Shown here: positions 30,153 to 40,478 of the stretch, piece by piece | Layout of the letters: every line of letters begins with the position of its first letter | Position numbering within the stretch: the stretch's first letter is position 1 | Assembly: GCF_007971385.1 (NCBI RefSeq) | Contig: NZ_CP042434.1 | Location: forward strand, 5,704,001 to 5,768,000 | DNA from: Arachidicoccus ginsenosidivorans | GTDB lineage: Bacteria > Bacteroidota > Bacteroidia > Chitinophagales > Chitinophagaceae | DNA: 64,000 bases | Direction of reading: 5' to 3' | The notes under the pieces: model-generated | Told to the model about the DNA's origin: nothing | Seen by the model: only the letters and a program-made list of their open reading frames with translations | Database searches by the model: none | Program-made: the position numbers and the translations under genes

Positions 30153-30250
30153 GATGAATGTTGGACCTGCGTATTGTCAGCGACAGATTAAGGCGGCCAA
30201 ATAAGGCTCAGAGGAGACGACCTGTTAAGTCCATATTAGATTTCCGTTAT

Positions 30251-30313
30251 GGTATGTCAACATACCCTCACCTAGAAGGCGAGGGCTTGTCACTACTGTC
30301 GGATAAATCCGAC
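30251..30313 (-). ncRNA. Candidate omega RNA (reRNA) scaffold at the tnpB 3' end
   Basis: Three hairpins lie end to end across and just past the tnpB stop codon. GTCGGAT/ATCCGAC is at 30298-30313, inside the last codons. CCCTCACC/GGCGAGGG is at 30265-30285 (one G-U pair on the minus strand). GGTATG/CATACC is at 30251-30266. TnpB omega RNAs in characterised IS605 elements overlap the 3' end of tnpB and end at the right boundary of the element, with the guide just beyond. The guide here would start near or below position 30250. Expression is not shown. Confidence 0.5.
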
Positions 30314-31405
30314 AACGCGACCATGGGCTGATTGACTGCAGCCTAATTCGGCGATGTTTAATGCTGCATTCTTGTCCGCATGGTCACCGTGACCACAACT
30401 GCAGCACACAAATTCGCTTTGAGTTTTCCGGTTTGCCTTTTCAATATGACCACATTTATGACATCTTTGGGAAGTATAGGCTGGGGGTACCAAAAATACA
30501 GGTACTCCGGCCAGCTTAGCCTTATAGATGATAAATTGGCGTAATTGATGAAATGCCCAACCAGAAAACCTGGAACGTTGGCTCTTGCGAACCCTTTGCC
30601 GTCTGCGAATACCAGTTAGATCTTCTAACGCTATTGCAGATCCGGTGCGTTTGGCCTCGTCCACTATTCTTTTACTTATTTTGTGATTCTCGTCTCTTTT
30701 AAAACGCTTCTCTTTGCCAGAGTTTTTTTTCAATTTTCTTTTTGCAGAACGGGTCTTCTTTTTTTGAAGACCAGCTCTTTTGGCCTGGTTCTTTTTATGT
30801 ACCTTTTCAGTTTGCTGGCCATCAAAAGACTCGCCAGTAGATAAAGTCGCTAACTGATTGATGCCCAAATCAACACCGATCACATTTTCGTGATCTATTA
30901 ATTCGGGTTCCGGGATATCACAACTGACATTTAAAAAAAAGTGACCGTTACGAAAAAACAAATCTGATTCTCCCTTTTGAAATGCCAACAAATTACGGGC
31001 ATTATCTCCAACCTCGAATTTCATTATTTGCCTTCCTTCAAGCGTAAGTATGCTTAGGCTATCACTGGAGAGATCAAAGCTGATCATACGACAGTCAAAT
31101 GCTACCGCCCCTTTTAATCTGAAGGTTCTTTGGGTATCGATTGGACCTGTAGCCTTTTTGGCTTTAACCTTGTATGCATCTGCAACCTTACCAATAGCCC
31201 GGATGGTCATTTGGGATTTAAGTCCAAAATCCTCCCGTATAGCGTAGTATGTTAGCTTATGCAACCTTATTCTATTAAAACACTGGTTATCAAAAGCCAC
31301 CGCTGATATTTGGTTGCAGGCAAGGTTCATTGCCGTTAATGTTTCCATTAACAGACCAAATTGCTCCCGATCTGGAACTAACTTTATTTGTGCTACAACT
31401 ACCAT
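30293..31405 (-). CDS. tnpB: TnpB, IS200/IS605-family RNA-guided endonuclease
   Basis: 370 residues from ATG 31405. The RuvC-like catalytic residues are all present: Asp in VIGVDLGINQLA (residue 179), Glu in AIALEDLTGI (261), and Asp in HADKNAALNI (344). The zinc ribbon is CHKCGH (Cys315, Cys318) and CCSCG (Cys334, Cys337). TnpB proteins are ancestors of Cas12 and cut DNA specified by an omega RNA next to a short TAM. The longer frame to 31522 is rejected because its first 39 residues come from the hairpin and promoter at the element end. The gene is intact, unlike many around it. Confidence 0.93.
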   Translation of the reverse strand: MVVVAQIKLVPDREQFGLLMETLTAMNLACNQISAVAFDNQCFNRIRLHKLTYYAIREDFGLKSQMTIRAIGKVADAYKVKAKKATGPIDTQRTFRLKGAVAFDCRMISFDLSSDSLSILTLEGRQIMKFEVGDNARNLLAFQKGESDLFFRNGHFFLNVSCDIPEPELIDHENVIGVDLGINQLATLSTGESFDGQQTEKVHKKNQAKRAGLQKKKTRSAKRKLKKNSGKEKRFKRDENHKISKRIVDEAKRTGSAIALEDLTGIRRRQRVRKSQRSRFSGWAFHQLRQFIIYKAKLAGVPVFLVPPAYTSQRCHKCGHIEKANRKTQSEFVCCSCGHGDHADKNAALNIAELGCSQSAHGRVVGFIRQ

Positions 31406-31413
31406 ATCTTTGA

Positions 31414-31445
31414 CAAAGATAGATAAATCTTTTAGTATACACAAA
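31414..31445 (-). promoter_or_regulatory. Promoter of tnpB, giving a near-leaderless mRNA
   Basis: On the minus strand TTTG (complement 31442-31445), a 20-nt spacer and TATCTTTG (complement 31414-31421) match the Bacteroidota promoter pattern. Initiation about 6 nt downstream of the -7 box would fall only a few bases before the start codon at 31405. Confidence 0.6.
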
Positions 31446-31732
31446 TATTTAGTACAAAAAACTACAATTATTTTCAAGCCAATTCTTGAACTTAAGCCTC
31501 CGCCTAAAGGCGGTGGTTTCAACCCAAGAAAAAAGACAATGATAATTTAGTTTTGAGATCAAGGTCATTTAATGTTCTACAAAAAATGGAGACATCCAAA
31601 CCAACTTAAAATGTAATATCAAATTGAACTCAAACAGATCGTTGTTTGTTTAAATTATAATTTTTGCCCGCACCAAACATGTAGTAAATTATTACAATTA
31701 CAAGGCAAAATAGATTGTAACGCTCATATTAT

Positions 31733-31740
31733 TATATTTG
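31733..31740 (+). promoter_or_regulatory. Possible -7 promoter box of the 31745 gene
   Basis: TATATTTG lies four bases before the ATG at 31745. The -33 TTTG is absent at the expected spacing (only TTG at 31715-31717), so this is weak. If real, the transcript would be leaderless or translation would start further in. Confidence 0.3.
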
Positions 31741-31744
31741 TGCC

Positions 31745-33162
31745 ATGGCAAAATCAAACAAGAAGAAAAACGGCAAAGGCAAATCAAAAACGATGGTTCC
31801 CACCCCTACCGTAAGTAAGCGTAGTTATTTTGAATCTGAAAGGCTGCGTAATTTACCTTTTGATAGATGTTATTTTGGCCATTATAAAGACCAAGGCGAT
31901 AAATTCCTAATGGCTGTCTTTACCAGAAGACATGTCACAGGAAATATTTCGTTTGGTTATTTTGGTATTTCTGATGATTTTGGGGAATTATTTGATGTAT
32001 TTTATGACTATAATTTATCTCAGGAAGACTTTGATGAATTATTTAAAGACTATGAACTTGCCCCATTTGACAAGCTTCAAGCGCTGGAACAGCTAGTCTA
32101 TGACGCCGCACTTTGTGTTCATTGCTTCGGCGAGAACCTACCGGAGGAATTTAATATTGCAAAACGTATCCTACCGGACCAGCTGGAAGGCTGGGAAGAA
32201 ATCAGCCTTGAAAAGCTAGCATCTTTTCAGGTGGTCCAGACTGAAGAAAACACAGCTGAATTGCCAGAAAAATGGCAGGATATAGACGATATTTCAGATA
32301 GCGAATTATCAGATAATGAAGCTGTTTTATATGACCCAACAACCGTTCAGCAATGGACAGCTGCTGACTGGAAAAGTTTTCAACTAGAATTAATGGCCAA
32401 TTCCGATGATAAGGCCGCGATATTTGATGACTGGTTTATACCGCTTGCTTACACCTTTGAAAAAGTATTTTTACAGGAGTGGCCCAGGTATAAAGATTGG
32501 GACAACGCCCTTGCAATACTTGAAAGTTCCCCAGCCAATTTAACTATGGTTCCAGACAAATCAACCTATAAAAGCACAAGTCATGAATGGCTGGTAGAAA
32601 ATGCACTATGGTATGGCATTGAAGATACAGCTGGACAAAATGTGCCTTTAAGAATGGTAGCCATATTAGAAGAGATGATTCAAAAATATCCTCAAAATCC
32701 GCGGTTCAAGATACTATTGCATACTTACTATAAAAATTTAAATCAGCAGCAAAAAGCATTGGAGGTGTCTTCAACTTACCATAAATTACTTCCTAAAAAC
32801 TCGAAGTGGCTAATTTATTACTTTGCGGATATTGTCCTTTCCGAAGACGATGAGCTAATCAGTAATTTTTTGGCGCAGGGTTGCCTTTTAGAACAGCATT
32901 TGGCGCAAAAAAAGCAATTTAACTATCGAGAATATTTTTTTATTATTTCACCCTGGGAAATTCATTAGCAGGCGCTACAAATATTGGCACTTTATGGCGT
33001 TTATATAAAGCATTGACGCATATACCTGAATTCAAAGAATATAAGGTAATGCAAAAAGTTTGGCAAAATCTGCTTTACTTTCCGCTACATGTAAGTTTCG
33101 AGCTATTTCTAAGGAACGATCCTAAGGAAATGGAGCAGGCCATGGCAAAAATACTGGAATAA
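31745..33162 (+). CDS. Hypothetical acidic protein, 472 residues (one-base frameshift)
   Basis: A lysine-rich N-terminus (MAKSNKKKNGKGKSK) leads into a globular region containing FDRCYFGHYKDQGDKFLMAV and FGYFGISDDFGELFDVFYDY. The C-terminal half looks helical and TPR-like (VAILEEMIQKYPQNPRFKIL, QQKALEVSSTYHKLLPKNSK). The frame breaks in T7 at 32935-32941; an eighth T gives EYFFYYFTLGNSLAGATNIG and continues to TAA 33160-33162. No signal peptide, so cytoplasmic. It is convergent with the Wadjet operon. I do not recognise a named family. Confidence 0.75.
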
Positions 33163-33304
33163 AGCCAGGCATTTATAAAACAGGTTTATTCCCAATTGCC
33201 GTTTTTAATTCGACTTAAAATATTTCTGTCCACACGTGCTAATATGGCTGCAAAAACATAATTTTACCGGTATTTTGGTCCGTAAGAATGTCATAACAGT
33301 AAGG

Positions 33305-34531
33305 TTATATAGACCTTCCCATTATCTCATTCAGTAGGTAGTTTTTTGCATATACCTGGTCAATTTTCTCTTGTTCCAAACGATTAAGTGAACTGCTTTT
33401 AATTAACTGGTAACATTTTTGTTCCGCTGGTGTAAGTAAGCTGAGCGTCTCTGCCTTATTTTTTGCGCCTGTTACCTGATGCTCACTAAAGGCTTCCAGG
33501 GTTACTACATCCATCATAACGCTTTTTGTATGCGGAAAATAGCTTCTGAGCTGATGCAGTATCTGAAAACCATGTTCATCGATATCACCCCAGTAATAAA
33601 TATTTACTGTTCCTAACCACTTCGCGTCTCGTAAGCTACTCACCTGAAATCCCCCTCCGCTCCAGATGGATATGGCGCCTGGCAAATCAGGGAGCGTCAG
33701 AAAATTCATTTTATTTTCCGTGATCAGTACGTGATTTACTGGCAATACCAAATGATTAAAATCACTAATTGGTATACTTATATCAGCCAATTTGAGGCCT
33801 GATTGACTTGAATGGCTTGATTGACTTGAATTTCTTTGCTTAATTTCAAGCAGGTTTTGGTTTTTATCCAAATTATTTATTCTGATAAGCGGCTCATCGT
33901 ATCTTAAGTAATATCTTCTATCTACTCTGTGCTCTTTAGGGTTTCTAATATCATCTGGCAGTAGAAAATCAAGCAGCGAACTTATTAAAGCCGCATTTTG
34001 TTCAATAAACTTGGTATGTACCTGAATGGGCAATTGCCGAATATATAAATTAGGCCGTGGGCAACCCACAAAATAAAGACATACCTGTAAAATAGCTGTC
34101 CAATGCACATTAGGATTGGTTAACCAACCCGCATTTAGTAATAACCAATCTTTGAGGGCTGGCATTGTATTTTCAATCAACGGTAAATGCATTTGAAAGG
34201 CCTGCCACTCTTTAAGCTTACCTGTGAAATTCAAATAATCCTCCAGGCTTTCAAATTCAATAAAATCAGGTAATCTTTGCGTCCCTGTTTTCTGAAAATG
34301 ATAGTCTTTTAGGTGGACCACATAACTTTTGGCTATATTGGGTTTTGCATGCTGCAATAAAGCAGCTAACTGCTGCTGTATTGCAGCATAACTGCCTAAA
34401 ATATCACCCGGCTGGATTTTCCCGATCCGGGTAATGCTTTTTGGGAAATAATCTTGTCCATTAACCGCTGCTATTAACAACTCAGGCCACCATTTTAAGG
34501 CTTGCTTTTTTATTTCTTCTGGACCAATCAC
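33305..34531 (-). CDS. jetD: Wadjet subunit JetD (DUF3322/DUF2220, TOPRIM-like nuclease)
   Basis: 408 residues. The N-terminal DUF3322-like region is about 1-190. The C-terminal DUF2220 region is TOPRIM-like, with the acidic motif in NIYYWGDIDEHGFQILHQLR (about residues 310-330) that binds metal. In Wadjet systems JetD is the nuclease that cuts circular plasmid DNA after JetABC has extruded loops through it. It is the last of four co-directional genes, 96 bp after jetC. A short internal Ser/Gln-rich stretch (NSSQSSHSSQSG) is unusual and probably a flexible loop. Confidence 0.93.
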   Translation of the reverse strand: MIGPEEIKKQALKWWPELLIAAVNGQDYFPKSITRIGKIQPGDILGSYAAIQQQLAALLQHAKPNIAKSYVVHLKDYHFQKTGTQRLPDFIEFESLEDYLNFTGKLKEWQAFQMHLPLIENTMPALKDWLLLNAGWLTNPNVHWTAILQVCLYFVGCPRPNLYIRQLPIQVHTKFIEQNAALISSLLDFLLPDDIRNPKEHRVDRRYYLRYDEPLIRINNLDKNQNLLEIKQRNSSQSSHSSQSGLKLADISIPISDFNHLVLPVNHVLITENKMNFLTLPDLPGAISIWSGGGFQVSSLRDAKWLGTVNIYYWGDIDEHGFQILHQLRSYFPHTKSVMMDVVTLEAFSEHQVTGAKNKAETLSLLTPAEQKCYQLIKSSSLNRLEQEKIDQVYAKNYLLNEIMGRSI

Positions 34532-34627
34532 TTTGGTTTATTTTTATGATTCACCTACTGGCTGGTGCCCAGCAATATCTTGATCGGCACCAGCGGGCGA
34601 TATTCAGGAAGTAGTTTCTGCTGTAAT

Positions 34628-37600
34628 TTACCCTTCATTTAGCCGGTGGTAGCCCGGCTCGATTTCTTGCCTATCTGCCCCGACAAAAGGAACTGCTCCA
34701 CTGCTGGCGTCACTTTGCGCTTTACCCGCCAAGCCCAAATCTTCTGTCTCAGTAATATTTTGATTATTTTCAGTTTCTTCCATGTCAGCGCTACCCTCCC
34801 GCTTTTGTTTTTCCTTTAAGTACTGCTGTTTGGTCAGCGTTGTAACCTGAGAATTATTGCCGTCCGGATTGCTGATAAAATGGAATGAATTTACATAGTT
34901 ATCAATTACATGAATTTTCTGCAATGGGGTTACGATTAAAAGCTGCAGATTTAGCTTTCTAAATAGCTCCAGTCCATACCTAGTACTCTCATCGCTCCCC
35001 TTACCAAATGCCTCGTCAATTACGACAAATCGAAAATTTTTGCTTTTAGCCTCTCCTATATTCAGGCCAAACTGATAAGCCAAGGCACTGGCTAGAATGG
35101 TATAGGCCAATTTCTCTTTCTGGCCGCCGCTTTTTCCGCCGGAACTTTCATAAAATTCTTTGTCCGCATTATCCTGGCGGTATCTTTCCATGGCATTAAA
35201 TTCATACCATTTTCTAACATCTGTCACGGTTAAGGTCCACTCTTTGTCAATATTTTCGCTGCTGGCAAACCGGTCAAGGATGGTTTTTACCTGCTCGTAT
35301 TTTTCCTCTGTATAGAGATCACTGTTCTGTCCCAGGGTATTAGAATAACAGTTTTTAAGATCTTCTTTAAACTGGCGCACTTCTTTATGGCTGGTGGTAT
35401 CCATAAGAATGGTGATATAGGTATCCTGTACGCTGTTATAGACGATTTGTTCAAGACTCTGATTAATGGTCCGTATTTTCTCTCTAATATCTTGTTCATA
35501 GCGCAGTAACTGATTATGGAATACTGCAATACTGCGAATTACATCTGTATTGAGCTGGGTTTTAAAACGCTGTTCGTGTCTTTTTAGATCTTCCCGGGTT
35601 AATTGTTCAAATTTCTTAATGTATTCTGCCCGGTTTTCTATGGTAGCGGACAGTTCATCATATTCTGCCGGGGAATGTGTCTTAATATCACGCATTTTAT
35701 TCTCAGCATGGGTCGCAAATCCCCGCTGACGCCCTGTGAGCTTTTTGAGTTCCCCGCTATCACCTCTGTATTGTTTAATAAACTCCTCTTTTCGTTTGTC
35801 AATACCTCTAAGGTTTAATTGGACGGTTGCCAGCCTCTGATCAAGTTGGGCAAACCACTCATCTTTTCACTTTGGGTTAGTTCCCGCAAATCAGATCTCA
35901 GCGCCGCGGATTCATCCAAATACTGATCATAGGAAGCTTTCAAACCTCCTCTTTTTTCCACCATGGCTCTCCCTTCCGACTTACTGGCTTCAATTTGGGC
36001 AATAACTTCTTTTTTGCTCTCCTCTAATCTGGCCAACACGTCGTTGTTATAAAGCAATTCATCTCTTTCTTTTTCCAATTCATGGATGCTGGCAGCATGC
36101 AGCTGCCAGTTGATCCTGGCATAATCTTTCAAAAAAGAATGTTATTTAAAATATTATATTGATCTTCATTTTTATTTTCCTTGCTTTCAATGGAGGACTT
36201 CTTTTCACTTGCCTGAGTTAACTGCTGCTCAAGATCTTCTACCGAGCACTCCATCAATTTAATTTTGTCCTCATTGCTCCAGCCAAGCACAAAATGGCGT
36301 CTGTCAAGTACATTACTACGGTCATCCTTGGTATGTCTGATGCGACCACTTTTAATCAGCCCCTGCCTGGTAAGTCCATAAGCCACATGTGCTAGTCCGT
36401 CCACGTCTGTGCAGATATAATCACCAAAGTTTTTCTTGATATGCGCTTCCAGCCAGTCACAAAAAAGGCTGTCTGGTTTAATATCCACTTTATAGAATAC
36501 GCTGTCTGTATCCAGTTCCTGACTTAAGGATTTCACATTACTTAAATCAGCTTCCAGATAGGTCAGTTTTATACCTCTTCCATCTATGGAGCGAAGTTGG
36601 TTGTCATTTACGTACCGGCTGACACTTTTATAAAACTGACTGGGTACCAGTAAGCTGATGGCCGCTGCATGTAGTAGTCGCTCTACGGCCCCTTCCCAGT
36701 CTTTTTCAGCTGCCTGTACTTGTAATAGTTCACCGGCAAAGGGTAAATCGGCTTGATCAATTTCCAGATCGCTACAAAGCTGGGTTCTAAATTGTATCAG
36801 CCAGGCAGGTATTTGCGTTCTTCTGGCTTTTAGAGATTTTAGTTCCGCTTGTTCTGTTCTTAGTTCACCTTCTAGCCTTCTTAGCAGGGATACAGCCTGG
36901 TCACGCTCTAAACGCAGTGTATCTTTTAATGCCAGACAGGCAGCCTGATCTCGCTCTGCACGCTGCAGATTATGGTAAAAATCTGCCTCATTTTCTGTTT
37001 TACTAAGCCCGGCTCTAGTGATTAGTTTATCATAATCTTCATATTCTTTGCGCGTAATGGCCTTGTCTTTTTCATGGGTTTTAATTTGCTGGCCAATTTG
37101 CTCAATACGCTTGCCGCCGTTGCCCGCGATTTCCAGAACAATGCCTTCTTTTTTGGTTTCCAGTTCCTGCTCTCTTTGCGTGTGCTGTAATTCTTTGGCC
37201 GCCAGTTTTTCCAGATCCTTTTCAATAACTTCCATGGCTGTAATAATCAATTGCAGTTTCTTTTCTGCAAACCAATAAGGAGCAACCTGCAATAACTTTT
37301 CAACTTGTTCGATTTGCTCGCTTACCTGTCCATAACTCACGGCTGCTTCCACCAGTGGCTTCAGAATAGCATGTTGTTCTCTGGCATGAACGACGGCCTC
37401 ATGGGATTTTTTTAGATCCTCAAAGCGTTTTAGCAGGGATTTGATTTCTTCCTGAATATCGGTTCTCTCCAGCATCTGTTCACGGACAAAGTTGGTCAGG
37501 CTGCTGACAGCTTTCATGGAGACGGTCTGATTAAACAGATCAATCGCTTTTTCGCTATTCATACCGAATAGCCGTCTGAAATGTTCACTATACTGCGTAA

Positions 37601-38179
37601 AGTTGTCATTAAATAAAGTGACTCCAGGGGTTTTCCTAAGATTTTTCCTTAGTTCATTTACATCTGCAAAACCGTTAAAATGCCTGGATACGGTAAGCAG
37701 TGTGCTGCTGCTTATAAATAGTTTTTCTACTTTATTATCCTTTCCAATCCAATAAATATGGGCCAGGCAAACGGTTTCGTTATAGCCTTGATTTTTAAAA
37801 TGACCGATAATCACCGTATAGGTATCATTATCTGGCCTTATAAAAACCTTTTTAGCAATTTTGGTCGTTTCTTCTTTCTCCTTTTTGAACTCCCCCTTTA
37901 TATAACTGGATAGATCACGCTCTTTGCCCTCTGCGCCGGCAGCTTTGTTAAAAGTGATCTTTTTATAAGGAACCAATAAGCAGGTGAGGGCGTCTACCAG
38001 GGTGGATTTACCAGAGCCAATATCCCCTGTCAAAAGTGCATTGTGACCTTCCAGTCCCAGCGACCAGATCTGTCTGTCAAAGTTCCCCAATTAAGCACTT
38101 CCATTGACCAGAGTCTATATCCTGAAAGTGGTTCTCCAATTGCACTTCCACTTGCGTTAAATAATTCCAGCTGTCCCAT
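34628..38179 (-). CDS. jetC: Wadjet subunit JetC (SMC/MukB-like ATPase; three one-base frameshifts)
   Basis: About 1184 residues once three bases are restored. Start ATG 38179 (MGQLELFNASGSAIGEPLSG). Walker A is TGDIGSGKSTLVDAL (about 51-65). Long coiled coils fill the centre. The ABC signature is SSGGKSGGQKEKLAYTILA (about 1010) and Walker B is FRFVVIDEAFGKGSDEST (about 1050). Breaks: C4 at 38085-38088 (joins VLNWG to NFDRQIW), A6 at 36131-36136 (joins NNILF to LKDYARINW), and T4 at 35864-35867 (joins TQSEK to DEWFAQLDQ). JetC is the loop-extruding motor of this condensin-like anti-plasmid complex. All three breaks are single missing bases in homopolymers, so I regard the gene as intact in the organism. 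Confidence 0.93.
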
Positions 38180-38259
38180 TTTTAAATATATATATTATCG
38201 TTGATAACTTGTTGTTTTTCTAATTATTAAGTTTGTAGCGATTAATAGGTCTGCCCCAA

Positions 38260-38823
38260 TCACTCATTTTTTTCTGTTGCGTATTTTTGTAAGGCATTAA
38301 GTGTTGATTCTATTACCTCTGCATTGATAAACCCTTTGATAATGCGGTGTATTTCGTATTCATTGCTGCCAATTTTACGCAAAAACCCTAACTCAATGAC
38401 CTTTTTAATGGCGCTGACAATCTTGTCTTGTTGCTTGGCCTCATCTTCTGCCGCTGGCAGATACAGTCTGGCGCGGTTAATAATATCCGGTTCAGTGATA
38501 ATAACCCTGACAGCGCCGCCCTGCGCGTCCTGCTCCAGCATATATTTTCTAAGGATTAGGCATAATAAAGAGATTTGATAGCTTAATTGTCTTTTTTCAA
38601 TTAATTTGGGGAGCTGAGCACCTTCAGGCTCATCTTCCCATTCATATTGCCTTAAAAAGCTGTACCCTTCTGTTTTGTCAATGTATACTTCCAGACTCAG
38701 GTCCTTAAAATAGTTTTTTATATCCGCTTCAAATTGAAGCAGATTCTCCCAGACCTCTTTTTGATGGTTATATACAATGCCCTTTAAAAGTGAAATCAGG
38801 CTCAATGAATAATTTGCTTCCAT
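38260..38823 (-). CDS. jetB: Wadjet subunit JetB (DUF4194, MukE-like)
   Basis: 187 residues, intact. Family features: LSLISLLKGIVYNHQKEVWE near the start, and YSFLRQYEWEDEPEG with LIEKRQLSYQISLLCLILRK in the middle. A C-terminal winged-helix region ends YEIHRIIKGFINAEVIESTL. JetB is the MukE-like kite subunit that bridges JetA and the JetC heads. It lies between jetA and jetC, 80 bp before the jetC start. Confidence 0.92.
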   Translation of the reverse strand: MEANYSLSLISLLKGIVYNHQKEVWENLLQFEADIKNYFKDLSLEVYIDKTEGYSFLRQYEWEDEPEGAQLPKLIEKRQLSYQISLLCLILRKYMLEQDAQGGAVRVIITEPDIINRARLYLPAAEDEAKQQDKIVSAIKKVIELGFLRKIGSNEYEIHRIIKGFINAEVIESTLNALQKYATEKNE

Positions 38824-38960
38824 ATAAATTAAATTCTACGCGTTTAATTTTTTTTACTACTTAAAGCGAATTTGCTTTTCTTATATTATGTACGTTTTCT
38901 TCTTTCTGCCTTTTGTTTGCAAAGCCTCTTTTTTACTAAAGGCAATGAGCAATACGAATG

Positions 38961-40478
38961 TTACCGGTTAAATAAGATCACTGGCACTTTTAATTGATAC
39001 CTGCCAGCTCCAGGTAGCTTAGGTGTCTGCTCAATTGCATTCTCCCTTAAAGTCAAGTCTTCCAGGTTCATCTCCTTAACTGCCAAGGCCTCAATATCCT
39101 CCTTATTTTTTGCGCCAAGATCTAATACCTCTTCCTGATCGCGTAAAATAAGGTGTTTTTTGTGGTTGGTGGCTATCTGAAGATAACCCAGCACTTCTGC
39201 CACACCTTTTTTTATGGGAAATAAGGAAATGAGCTGGCCCAGAGATACCTGGGGCTTGGCTTTTAGCGCCTGCCTGATATTACCTCTAAGCACTTCCAGA
39301 TCTACATAAAACTGGTTGAATAATAAATTGGTATCCACATTTGCCTGACCTTGCTGGACGCTACTGCCTGTAAAGGCTACTTTTACAGGTGGGCTAAACA
39401 GGGGTCTTCCCATTATAAGATCCGGTTTATAAAAGCCGTCAATTTCCATTAACCAAGGCTGGTCAGCCACCTGCTCTTTATAATCAAGTAATAAGGCTTC
39501 TATTTTTTCTATATTTTTGATGATATTTCTACTCTCAGTCAGGTTTTTTTGTTCAACAAACTTACGGAGTTGTTCGATCAGGCCGTCATTGCTTCTATTG
39601 ACTTTATCGCCAGCATCGACTAGATTGATTTTGATCTTATCGACTATTTTATCTCGTTTGACTTCTTCGATTTCTGGCAAATCGTTGACTTTCTCTAGCA
39701 ATTCTTCTAATTCTTCCTGCATTTGCTGACTCATCAAAAATTCCCAGAAGCTTTTAAAACTTTTACCTTGGTCCGTATTCCAGAGGTAGTCTTGCTGTTC
39801 AAATACCTGATCCAGCAGTTTCCCTTTAGCCAGATTGCTTTTGACAATGGTTTGCCGGGTTTGTCTATCTAAAATCCTGAAATTCTCTTCTACCTGTCTA
39901 AAATCAGATAATAATCTTTGGGCGGTTTCTACCGCTAAATAATAGTTTTCTTTAATCTGTGTACTGGATGTTTTGACAAAATTACCGGCCCGGATCTGCG
40001 TCATCTCATCCTCAATCTTCTGCTTTTCGGCCTCCAATTCTTTTAATCTTTCCTGGGGTCCGGCGGTACCACTGACGATTTGTTTGAGCAGCTGGAAAAA
40101 CTGCAGCAAACGACTGTGTGTCCCGATAAATTCCTGTTTATTCAGATCTTCCAACCATTTTAATGCACCTTCTGCGGAGGCGGAAAGTTCAAACATGGGT
40201 TCGTCTGCTGTTTCATAATAGCGGCGTAAATAGCCCTGTTCTGCCCATCTGATTAAATAATCCTGTGGCGACTTGGGATAATCTGTTATCTGTTTTTGCT
40301 GTAATGCATATAAAAAGTCACCTAGCAGACTTTGTAACTCACTTTCCAGGTAGGCGATTCTTTCCTTTTGCTTAAAAGCCAAATAAAAAAAACTGACTAA
40401 TAAAGGAAAATGCTCGGCCCTGAGTAGCTGCAGGGTTTTATCACTTTTATATAAGGATAATGCTTTTTCGTAATTCAT
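38961..40478 (-). CDS. jetA: Wadjet subunit JetA (DUF3375, MukF-like kleisin)
   Basis: 505 residues, intact. An N-terminal winged-helix region (LLRAEHFPLLVSFFYLAFKQ) is followed by the DUF3375 pattern (YLIRWAEQGYLRRYYETADE, QEFIGTHSRLLQFFQLLKQI). A long helical middle follows (EELEELLEKVNDLPEIEEVK). JetA is the kleisin linking the two JetC heads. It is the first gene of the operon. A -7-like box TATTTTTG lies at complement 40635-40642, about 157 bp upstream, without a well-placed -33 element. Order jetA-B-C-D and family content fit Wadjet type I. Confidence 0.93.
   Translation of the reverse strand: MNYEKALSLYKSDKTLQLLRAEHFPLLVSFFYLAFKQKERIAYLESELQSLLGDFLYALQQKQITDYPKSPQDYLIRWAEQGYLRRYYETADEPMFELSASAEGALKWLEDLNKQEFIGTHSRLLQFFQLLKQIVSGTAGPQERLKELEAEKQKIEDEMTQIRAGNFVKTSSTQIKENYYLAVETAQRLLSDFRQVEENFRILDRQTRQTIVKSNLAKGKLLDQVFEQQDYLWNTDQGKSFKSFWEFLMSQQMQEELEELLEKVNDLPEIEEVKRDKIVDKIKINLVDAGDKVNRSNDGLIEQLRKFVEQKNLTESRNIIKNIEKIEALLLDYKEQVADQPWLMEIDGFYKPDLIMGRPLFSPPVKVAFTGSSVQQGQANVDTNLLFNQFYVDLEVLRGNIRQALKAKPQVSLGQLISLFPIKKGVAEVLGYLQIATNHKKHLILRDQEEVLDLGAKNKEDIEALAVKEMNLEDLTLRENAIEQTPKLPGAGRYQLKVPVILFNR

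Larger units (their letters stand above)
30250..31516 (-). mobile_element. tnpB-only IS200/IS605-type (IS1341-like) element
   Basis: The element is bounded by subterminal hairpins rather than inverted repeats. At the tnpB 5' side, CCGCC (31500-31504), loop TAAA and GGCGG (31509-31513) form one hairpin. On the 3' side there are hairpins at 30251-30266 and 30265-30285. There is no tnpA (Y1 transposase), so movement would need one in trans. The ends are approximate. Confidence 0.7.

Noticed and set aside
31406..31522. The longer TnpB start at 31522
   Set aside because: The extra 39 residues translate the left-end hairpin and the promoter; TnpB family sequence begins at the ATG at 31405.
34628..38090. 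Three separate SMC-like proteins in the Wadjet operon
   Set aside because: The Walker A, coiled-coil and signature/Walker B parts occur in JetC order and join exactly after three one-base corrections.
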